Positions 50,075 to 58,944 of a stretch of 64,000 bases of DNA are shown here, piece after piece. The stretch is from Ceratodon purpureus (lineage: Eukaryota > Streptophyta > Bryopsida > Pseudoditrichales > Ditrichaceae): NCBI GenBank assembly GCA_014871385.1, contig CM026422.1, positions 10,084,564 to 10,148,563 of the forward strand. Direction: 5' to 3'. The notes beneath the pieces are model-generated. The model was not told the origin of the DNA. It ran no database searches and was given only the letters and a program-made list of their open reading frames with translations. The first letter of the stretch is position 1; the number at the start of each line of letters is the position of its first letter. Position numbers and translations under genes: made by a program.

Positions 50075-50834
50075 GGGGGAGAGCACGATAAAGTGGACCA
50101 CAAAGTGCAATATGTGATCACTAAGTGCAATATGTGATCACTAAGAAGTGAATATGAAGTGTGCTGTTTTTTAAAGCTCAAAGCTGATTTTGAGCATTTT
50201 GGTGAAGTTTTTGAGCATTTTAGTCACTTTCTAAGGTGTCATAAGGTATCTTACACGCATCTTCATAAAAAGAACATCCTCAATTGAAACTAAATTTGAC
50301 CACTAGTTCTAAATCATGAAAATGAACTTTTCCGAAGTCTTGATTTCTTCATTTGGTGCCCTCTATTGTCTTTAGAGGATGTTTTTTCCAATTTAAATAA
50401 CGACGTTCGGTGAAGAAAAACTCACAAAAAGTACCGCCAAAGTGACCCTCTTAAAAAACATCCTAGATATACTTCTCATCCGTCCAAACTTCCGAACGAA
50501 GTAGGTGGTGTTCATTTCCACGACCACAATTCACAAACGGAGGGCACCATCCGCTTGAAAGTGTTTTCTGACAAAGTTTGCACTCTTTTCTAGCCACTTC
50601 TTCAAATGACTACATTCACTTTGTCGCACTTTGAGGTACTCGTAGGGCATCGTAAACACCTTACCTTCTTATACAAATTTCCAGGACTCAAGATGACCGA
50701 GTCTATTTTCTATATCCTATCTTGCTTTCAACATATCAAAAACTTATATGGCACTTTTCTTAGTGTTTACAACAATGGCTGAAATTGGCAATGAGCTAAG
50801 CACTTTTGTGGTCCACTTTATTGTGCTTCCCCCC
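50075..50834. mobile_element. 760 bp inverted-repeat element, full copy
   Basis: The left end (50075-50108) GGGGGAGAGCACGATAAAGT... and the right end (50800-50834) are near-perfect inverted copies over about 34 bases, with AATT on both outer sides. Near the left end a 20-base unit with GCAATATGTGATCACTAAG is duplicated. No coding capacity; a partial second copy lies at 54255-54700. Confidence 0.75.
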
Positions 50835-51868
50835 AATTTCTTTTCCTTCCCTAGAAATTTTTATGAATAAAAATTTCAATCTATCTAGTGTTTTATTATG
50901 AGTCTACATACTACGGTGAAATCATGCACATCCTGTCTTTTTCAAATTCCAAGTCAAAAATCCAAATTTTGAAGGACTTTACAAATAACGAGCTAAGAAC
51001 TCACTCAAAAATTGATTAAGTTTGGAATTTTGATTTGCGTTAGAATGCTAGTGAAGTATATTTTAATAGATCACAAAAAGTATATGAACCAAAAAACAAA
51101 ATAAACATTTATATTTTTTTTATACACTGTCTACAACTTAATACTTCCACCCCTGGTTAAAATCATTGCTTTAATATGACATGGCATAGTTGAAATGAGG
51201 TGTTTCAGTTGCTCTAAAGGAACTTCATTCCATAGTTTTTTACAGGGTTGTTATAACAGACGGACATGGGCAAAATTTTCGGACACGGACGGACGGACGG
51301 ACGAACAGACGGACCGGTTGGTCCATGGTGAAAATCGGACATATTCTATGAATATTCCTAATTTTTCTCAAAAATGCTCAAATATGCTCGAATATGCTCG
51401 AATATTCTTTTATGGACCGGACATGACCCCTAACAGACGGACGAGTGGACCGGACGGTCTTTCGGACAAGGAGGTCCTATGAACAACCATGGTTTTTTAT
51501 TGCATTTTATGACTTCTTGCTCATTTTTAGGTATCCTATGCTTACGGAGTTTTAAGGATAAAGAACTAATGCACATTTTGTAGAAATATATATGGAAATA
51601 CTTTGAGCGAGGTTCCTTTTATGGACGACAATTGTCATGAGCTCCCATTCATAGAAGATGGAACTCCTATTTTTGAAAGTAAATTGTAAGAGAATTAAAG
51701 AAGTCTAGCTTATGGCATGAAGAAGTTGAATTGGCCTTTGCTGATTGGGATAATTTTTGGGACCGCATCTTGCACTTGATAGAGAAACCCTATTTTCTTT
51801 TTGTAATTAATCTTTTTCATCCTACAAGGAAGGCCCCATACATGAACGTGCTAAAATTCAGTTGTTAA
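50835..51868. other. Spacer with a GGAC-type microsatellite
   Basis: No gene seen. A GGACGGAC array at 51284-51320 sits inside a segment with repeated ATGCTCGAATAT-type words (about 51374-51400). Confidence 0.45.
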
Positions 51869-52702
51869 CCCCTAAAGGACAATAGTCGTGGAATGGGCGT
51901 TTTTAAAATTTGGGTAGGACGTTTCTTAGAATTCCAATTTAATTCCTAAATCTTTGAAAAAAATAATGTAGGTAGGCATTTTGAAGAGGTTTGTGCTGAA
52001 TTTTTTTTCTTTTTTTTTGAACACACTGAAAAAAAGTTACAAGGTTTTGAAGGTCAGAAGCTGCATTCAGCCATACTTCGGGAAAGTTCACAGCCACTGT
52101 GAATGCAGCAAATTCTGCCCAAAACTGCCCAAAGACGAAACTTTGAAATTCCACCAAAAATTGAGATTTTGATATTTTTCAAAAATAAAAAATTCTATGT
52201 ATAGAGAAGGCAGTAGAGTATGTTTCCACCGTTCAGATTTTTAATCCAATTTTTTTTCATATGCTATTTTTATTGTCAAAAAACTGCCTTTGTTTGTGAA
52301 TTTCAGTATACCCCCTAGCAGAAAATGATATTTTTGGCAACCTTCCACAACTTTTTTGAATATAAATTTTTAATACAATTAGCTAACTCAGTATTCTTTG
52401 ACGTGCATCAAAACCCCCAAAATCCACAATGCAAAAAAATGGTTTTTTGGGCCTTCAAAACTCCGTTGTTCCCTTTTTGCGCAGCAAAAAAAATCTTGTT
52501 TCTCAACTTTGAACGTAACGATCTTGCAATTGGTGAAGAATGAGTGTCTAAGATTTGGTGAACATGTAGACATAGAAGTTAGCTACAAGATCTTATGCAT
52601 AGATGTACTAATTAAGACCTCAACTTTGCAAAATCCACCTTGCTTTGAAGAGGGGCTGTTTTGAGGCAGTTTTGATGAAAAATACCCTCAGAACTTTAGG
52701 GG
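51869..52702. mobile_element. Non-autonomous piggyBac-type element (copy A)
   Basis: TTAA at 51865-51868 and 52703-52706. The 834 bp between starts CCCCTAAAGGACAATAG and ends CAGAACTTTAGGGG, with a perfect 9-base inverted end. The first 40 bases strongly resemble the left end of copy B (both carry AAAGGAC, then GAATGGGC, then TTTAAAATTTGGG or similar). No transposase frame. Confidence 0.7.
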
Positions 52703-52706
52703 TTAA

Positions 52707-53357
52707 CCAATCATTAAATCCTGTCAAACAAGTACGGGCACATGGGTCCTGGATATATTTTAATTTTTAGTAGGTGTCAACTACATGCAAAAGGTTAATC
52801 TCAGAAACAAATGTGTTCTTGCAATTAGGAACAACATCCTCTACTTTCCTGAACTGAAATATGTAAAGTTGCACAAAAATTGAGATAATTTGAGATCAAT
52901 TAGATATATTTGGTAGAAGAGTATCAATTTTTTTTAATTGTTATTGTTATTAAATAATGCACCTGTTTAAAAGTGTCATAAGCTGAAAACAAGATATTAT
53001 ATCTACTTTGTTAAGCTCTAATATTGTGTACATCTTTGAAAGGACAATTTTCTTTCCCACACATTGATTAATACCCAAGGTTAAAAATCAAACTTTGCAA
53101 AGAAATTGCAATTGACCATACAATGTCATTTCACCTTCTGAACCTTGAATAGCAACATTGGAATACCAAGGTAGTCCATTAAAAATAGGAGTTGCCCTTG
53201 CATGCATGGGCCAATCTGGCAATCAACTAATTGATTTCAGGCACCAGGGGTCCAGGACGTATGGCAAGTGCATTATACATTTGACAACCAAAATATTCAC
53301 AATAAGTAGTAAATCCAAAATACATTTTGTATTCAATTCAATCAATATCATGAGGTA
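52707..53357. other. Spacer between two piggyBac-type elements
   Basis: AT-rich, no coding content or repeat recognised. Confidence 0.4.
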
Positions 53358-53361
53358 TTAA

Positions 53362-53861
53362 CCCTTAAAAGGTCATATGTTTTTCTGATACTACACCCAA
53401 AATCTCTTTTAACCCTAAAGGACCATTGTCCTAGAATGGGCTTTTTTAGAATTTGGGCATGTATCTGTGACTTCAATTGCTGTAATCTTCTAATCTCTCC
53501 ATTCGATTATATTGAAATTTTTTGAGTTGTCTATTACAATAATTTAGTTAAAGATCTTACGGTTAGGATTAGAAAATAATGTTTTTTAGGTCATTTAAGC
53601 TTTTACCATTGTAAATGGCAGTTTTGGACCGTTTTTTGGTGAAACATAGTCAAGGAACTTTAGGGATTAAACTCCACTTTAAGCACAATTCTGTTTTCAA
53701 TTTCATTTGGCTCTACTATGAAGAAGTGCAGATCTCTTCAAGGTACTCGGTTTGACATTCTAAAAACTCCATTTGTTGTAATGGAGTGTAAGTTATAACT
53801 TATGAGCAAGATTCTCTCAAAAGAAAACCAATCTTGAGGGGCTGGGGTTGACCTTTAAGGG
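53362..53861. mobile_element. Non-autonomous piggyBac-type element (copy C), interrupted by copy B
   Basis: TTAA at 53358-53361 and 53862-53865. The left end is CCCTTAAAAGGTCA and the right end, reversed, is CCCTTAAAGGTCAACC. Without the inserted copy B the element is about 242 bp. Confidence 0.6.
53413..53666. mobile_element. Non-autonomous piggyBac-type element (copy B), nested in copy C
   Basis: TTAA at 53409-53412 and 53667-53670. The 254 bp segment begins CCCTAAAGGACCATTG and ends GGAACTTTAGGGA. Its left 40 bases and its right end (GGCAGTTTTG, then ACTTTAGGG) parallel copy A, so B looks like an internally deleted relative of A. Confidence 0.65.
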
Positions 53862-54254
53862 TTAAGCTTCAATTTTTTATTCACCTTCCAATCACCTTGA
53901 AGTTTATTGTCCGCTTTGTACATCTACTAGGCTTGACGACAGTGGTTCTGTACTTGAGGGAGATCACTGTTTAGCACAGAAGGGGATTTTGTAGTTCTCC
54001 GAGATGTCAATGTGGACTCGTGGAGGGCCGCCGGAATCCTAGTCTGTTGATGTACCGGAATACCGTCCATGTTGTCCAACGGGAACAACAACATGAGCTC
54101 GAGAGTACTGTTAGGGCCGGCTCAGGCTATGGCCAAACTCCGAGAGGAGATGCATCCCAATCAATGGAATTATAGAAATGCAAAAAGTTCCTCTTTTCAG
54201 CCTTCACACTTGAAGCCAAAGTCCAAAGAATGTCGCCTCAAAAAGAGCCTATGT

Positions 54255-54700
54255 GGGGGGAAGCACAATAAAGTGTACCACAAAAGTGCTCCGCTCATTG
54301 TCAATTTCATCCCCTATCGCAAAGACATAAAAAAGTGGCATCTTGTTTGTTGGTATGTTGAGAAGAAGTTTGGGTATAGAAAATAGACTTGATTATCTAA
54401 AGTGTAGGAGAATATGGTACAAATTCGCGTCTTCTACAAGTCGTACGAGAACCTGAAAGTCCGACAAAGTGAATGCAGTCATTTGAAAAAGTGATAAGAG
54501 CAAGTGTCAAATGTTGTCGGAAAACACTTTTGATTCCATGGTGCCCTCCGTTAATGAATTTCGGTTGTAGAAATGACAATGACCACTTCAAATGAAAGTT
54601 TCGGCGGACGAGAAGTATTTCAACGACATTTTTAAAACACTGTTTTCCGCAAAACTTTTTGTGAGGTTTTTTTCACGGAACATTGTTTTTCAAATTGGAA
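54255..54700. mobile_element. Partial second copy of the 760 bp inverted-repeat element
   Basis: Begins GGGGGGAAGCACAATAAAGT like the right end of the 50.1-50.8 kb copy and continues as a reverse-oriented, roughly 70 percent similar version of its interior (matching GCTCATTGYCAATTTC, GAGAAGTAT and ACTTTTTGTGAG words). The other end is missing. Confidence 0.65.
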
Positions 54701-55805
54701 ACACTAGTAGAAAGAGGCCTCAACTACACCAAGGTTCTACACCAAAAATGAACTTTGGTGTTCATCTATTTTCGACCCTGCAATTTCATTGGTGCAGACA
54801 AATTTTTGGTGTCAAAGGAATTGCCAATCCAAAAGTCCGTGTCAGATTTCTAATATGCAGAGTAGTCCATTAATATCGTCGAATTACAACACTGCCATGT
54901 CTTGCGCTCTCTGCTGTCGCCTCTACTTCATTAGCCGCGAAACGAGGAAGGTGATTTTATCAAAAGAAGTAATTAGTAACCCCCACCCAAACTAGTCCCC
55001 TGGCAACCTCGTCTGCTCTTTCGTTGGTTCCCAAGCCCAAGCGAGGACTTCGCATCGCGCACAATCCATGTGCGCACCTAAATATACACAAGCCGTTGGT
55101 TCTCCCCACCCTCACCCTAGGCGCCTCCCACTCTCCCCCTCGCCGCAGCTGCCCCTCCCTCTCTCCCTCTCTTCTCCGCGACGCCACTCTCCCGCCCGCT
55201 CAGAGTGTATCAGCTTCCCCATCCCCACGCCCTGGCCCTCGCTCTCTTGCACATACTAGCACAAAATTCTCTTGATCATTGGCAGATCACTCTCCGACTC
55301 TCTCCCTCTCTGCTCCCCTAGGTGCTTTTGATAGGACTCCGGGGTTGGGAAGAGTAGTCTGCTTCTGCGGCTGAAGCTCAAGCAATGACAAAACCCAAGT
55401 TATGAAGGACAGTGTCGGAGTCTGAACTGTGATAGTTTTGTTTTTGAGTTTGTTTTCATGATTGGGAAGTGGCTGAGGGTTTGTTTGATGTGGTGTTTGG
55501 CTTTTGTTTGGGTTTGTTTGATCTGGTGATTGGGTTTTGTCAAGCTTCATTGCTTCATTGGTGGATTTGGAGGAGAGTGAATGGGAGGTGACAAAGAAAG
55601 AAGGGATTGCGTTTCCGATGCAACATGTGTGCCTGTTCCTAGAGGCGAGTGTGAAGATGAGCATCAATGTGCAACGCTGCTTTAATGTGCACAAGATTAC
55701 AGAGACGCCCAGTTTGATAGCTGACACGATCCAATTGAAATCCAATCTTTTGAAAAACAACATCAAACGAACAAAATCAATCTCTATCTATTCGTATCAA
55801 AGTTT
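54701..55805. other. GC-rich spacer, possible promoter-like region
   Basis: From about 54975 to 55330 the plus strand is pyrimidine- and C-rich, like a promoter or UTR. An open frame at 55537-55863 (+) has no recognisable domain, and its end runs into the fragment described next. Confidence 0.35.
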
Positions 55806-56350
55806 GAAGGTACTATACCCCTGCCCAGAATGCTCCTTTGTTCAACCAGCGGTCGAGGTTTAGGGTTCCTTAAATTCTGGGGGCAGAAATCAGTAAGATT
55901 GTCGTGAACTAGGTGAGGAATTCCACCACCTCAGCCAACGCGCTGAGTTCCACCACCTTAGCCTGCACCTTTGCCTCCGGGACCATGGTGTCGGCACCAC
56001 CCACCATCTCCTTCAAACCCCCTCCCCCCACATCTGCCCTCTCCTCATGGGGGGCTTTCGGCACCGAATGCCCCTCAGCCTGCACCTCTGCCCCCGGGAC
56101 CATGGTGTCGGCACCACCCACCATCTCCTTCAAACCCCCTCCCCCCACATCTGCCCCCTTTTCATGGAGGGCTTTCGGCACGGAATGCGCCCCAGTGTGC
56201 ACCTCTGCCCCGTGGCCATGGTGTCGCACTGAGTTGATCTGTGAACTCCTACAACACAGACAACAAACAAATTATAAGAATCCAAAAAAATATTATATAA
56301 AAATAAGAAAGCAAGAGTTGCAATCCAAACAAATAATTTCGTCATGACTT
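55806..56350 (-). pseudogene. Rearranged fragment of the ParB/methyltransferase-like gene
   Basis: Bases 55806-55943 are about 80 percent identical to 61487-61623, an exon border plus exon of the gene at 58945-64000. In this copy the exon has a stop (TAG in TTCCTCACCTAG). Bases 56219-56290 match the region around the exon at 63665-63724 (shared TCTGTGAACTCCTACAACACA). The translated minus strand has AHSVPK-x-x-H repeats resembling AHSEPTSPH at the right edge of the window. Distant parts of the gene are thus joined here with the middle missing, so this is a deleted duplicate. Confidence 0.7.
55962..56230 (-). repeat. 117 bp in-frame tandem repeat, 2.3 copies
   Basis: Units start at about 55962, 56079 and 56196. 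Each encodes 39 residues on the minus strand, including ADVGGGGLKEMVGGADTMVP, so the array grew without breaking that frame. Confidence 0.85.
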
Positions 56351-56369
56351 CTTAAACTTCTCTGCCCCC

Positions 56370-56562
56370 CATCCCCAACCCCCACATTTTGTACAGAATG
56401 TACTTCTCCCCGCCCCATATCCCCCGCGGCCATGGCTGTCGCATCCCCTCTAAGAGTATCCTCGCGGCCTCCCCCCACCTCCCCCCTTCCCCAATACCCA
56501 CATTCTGTACAGAATGTACATCTCCCCGCCCGCGAGCCCCCGCGGCCATGGCTCTCGCATCA
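56370..56562. repeat. About 116 bp tandem repeat, 1.7 copies
   Basis: Two copies share CCACATTYTGTACAGAATGT, TCTCCCCGCCC and CCCGCGGCCATGGCT. The CCGCGGCCATGGCT word also recurs at about 63900, in the first visible exon of the gene on the right. Confidence 0.8.
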
Positions 56563-56972
56563 GGGAAAGTTCGTATGTGAGCGGAGAGCGTAGAGCGGAG
56601 AGCGGAGAGCACAGAATGGAGAGCACAGAAATGACAAGTAGCCAAATTTTCAAAAGCAAAGTAAACCCTATAACCATGGAAAATTACTAAATTAAGGCTT
56701 GATTTTGACACTTTTATTAGGAAAAGAGTATATTACCGTGGAAATCAGGGTTATCTCTGGTAAGAATTTATTACGTTTGTTCTCTAAGATACAAATTAGG
56801 GCTGATGTCATGATGACGTCATGCATATATTTTGTAAGATTTGTCATGGGTTTAGGCAAGATACAATGATCAGGCGTTGAGTTTTAGATCAAACAAATAA
56901 TTCTTTCATAGGATTATGTAAATGCGCAAGGAAAAAAACAACTTTCACAGAACGTAAAGGAGGCAAGGTTTG

Positions 56973-57066
56973 AAAACTTCCTGGAATATTTCAAAATTCG
57001 TGTATAATATCTTAACTGCTGAAACCAAGATATACCTTGTTAGAGTCCTTGTCTTCATCGAAGATT
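56973..57066. repeat. Direct repeat, copy 1
   Basis: About 94 bases sharing TGGAATATTTCA, GTTCGTGTA-like, AAACCAAGAT, CTTGTCTTC and TCGAAGA with 57857-57952. The two copies lie 884 bases apart and bracket the first unknown reading frame. Confidence 0.7.
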
Positions 57067-57198
57067 ACTCTCTCTTCCTAGGCAGCGAAGCTTTTTCATT
57101 TGAGTGATACAAGTAAGAGATTCTCATCATGAAACAGCACTTGGTAAGCTGGGTTCCACAGAAGGAGGTCACTCTTGGTTTCTTGAGCTTGTTTCTAG

Positions 57199-57720
57199 GT
57201 GGCGTATTTGGATAGTGACACAGTCCTTGGCATTCCTCTCTCTGTATGCGAAGGTAGCGTACGAGTTTGGGAGGGTCAATCTGCAAGCTTGAGTGTAACG
57301 TTTGAAGACTACAAGAATTCAGTGTGTTGCGCGATGCCGAAGGTGTGTAATGCGAGATCGAGGAGGACGAGAGCGGCTGTAGGTTTGGCCCGAAAGGCAC
57401 CGGCGAGTTATCAGGAGCTGCGGCCCTAGCTGCTGGAGGTGGAGCGCGCCAGGGAACGAGGCATGGACCTGCCACCGTTTAGGCACATCGGAAGGCTCCA
57501 TGTTGGTGAAGGCGAATGGCGTTGGACAGTGCTTTGTACCAATGAGCTTCTCCTTATTATGGAGTTGTCCCTAATCCCGTATCCATTGCCATCCACCGTC
57601 GATGAGAATGCAGTTGTTCAGCTGCCCGAAGTGATCATATCGGATGGCGAAACCTGCTGGTTTGATATCGACAAGAGTTGGACCGTATATCCCCCGAAGG
57701 ATTATTACTGTGAAGACTAG
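57199..57720 (+). pseudogene. Unknown reading frame with one in-frame TAG
   Basis: A single phase reads from an acceptor-like TTCTAG near 57198 to a stop at 57718-57720, broken by TAG at 57427-57429. Segments such as YLDSDTVLGIPLSVCEG and GEWRWTVLCTNELLLIMELS look like real protein, and the C-terminal part is rich in Trp, Asp and Tyr. No family recognised. A gene remnant or an exon pair is possible. Confidence 0.3.
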
Positions 57721-57856
57721 TGGGGTGTTCGAATACCTTCCTTTAGATTTGGTCCCTTATTAGATCTAGATACGAGTATTCCAGCATGATGTTTTTAGAT
57801 AATATAGATAATTCTAGGAATAAGAGAGCTCGAAACCACCAAAAAGAAATGGTCTT

Positions 57857-57952
57857 AAAAGTTCGTGGAATATTTCAGAGTTCGTGTACAATAATGGAGG
57901 TGCTCAAACCAAGATGTACACCAAGTCAGACTGCTTGTCTTCGTCGAAGAAT
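57857..57952. repeat. Direct repeat, copy 2
   Basis: Partner of 56973-57066; suggests a local tandem duplication of about 0.9 kb or the ends of a small element. Confidence 0.7.
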
Positions 57953-58083
57953 TCTGCGTCTTTAGATAAGACCATTCCTAGCTTCAATGTCAAGCAAGAA
58001 TCTATATAAGCCTTAGCAGACGTCCTTGAAGTTGTATAAGCTCAATCATTTCTGTAGAACTTAAGCGTGTACTTGCTAGGGAG

Positions 58084-58497
58084 TTGTTTGAAGGTATAGG
58101 CGATTCATTTGAGGTCGTTGCCTGTGAAACGGTTTTACAGGATTTGCTTAAGCGGATGGCGGATGGGCCTAACCCCTGGGATCATATAGGTAGTAGTGCA
58201 ACGCAGGGTTGGACTCCCCCGACGGTAATCACGTTTGAAGACGTCGAGAACGCTCGTGCTATGTCGAAGAGTTGGAGGCGTGAGATTGACAGCAGTCCTG
58301 AATACGCATGCCTTCGGCTAGCGAGGTGGGATTACTTTTCGTACGAGGGTCGCCATTGGAGTCCGAAGGACGAATACGAAGTCAATCGGTTCAACATCAA
58401 CTGGAGTGTTTTTAGGAGTTCTTGGACACTTGCAAATCCAATTAACAACGAGAGGTTGGAGACAGCGTCCCTTGGAGAATTAGTTGCGTTGAGTTAG
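58084..58497 (+). CDS. Hypothetical protein frame, weakly F-box-like
   Basis: A 137-codon open frame beginning without an ATG, so it is likely part of a longer gene. ENARAMSKSWRREIDSSPEY followed by ACLRLARWDYF resembles the second half of an F-box, where VSKSWR and SSPEY are common, but the first helix is not evident. It lies just after the direct repeat and is on the same strand as the preceding broken frame; the two may be parts of one decayed gene. Confidence 0.3.
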   Translation: MFEGIGDSFEVVACETVLQDLLKRMADGPNPWDHIGSSATQGWTPPTVITFEDVENARAMSKSWRREIDSSPEYACLRLARWDYFSYEGRHWSPKDEYEVNRFNINWSVFRSSWTLANPINNERLETASLGELVALS

Positions 58498-58944
58498 ATC
58501 AGTTGAGGACATTGCTATCTGCCAATGGGAATGAGGTCTTGGAGGTGCTGGAAGGAGAGAAAATGTCTCCGAGGAATGGTATCTGGATCTCTCCGAAGAA
58601 TAGGTAACATGGCTATAGAAATGTGAGATTTTGTTCATTGAGAAAGGCAAAACTCATAGCATGGTGAGCATTTTAGTTGTTCATGTTAGTATTCTCTAGT
58701 GTTCTGAACAGAATTTGCAGACTAAAATATCTTCATCACTGAAGTGGTATTTCCTTCAAGCATATGAGAAATGAGAGCTAAAAAGACTTGCAATTGTAGA
58801 CCTTTACATACACGAATACAAACGGGAATTGAGAATCATGAATATTTTAGCTGGTTTGCAAAAAAGTTAGACGATGGAGTATGTAATCAACTTCAATGAA
58901 ATCAAATCAAATCAAATGAAAACAATGATAGACCGTGGCCTCTT

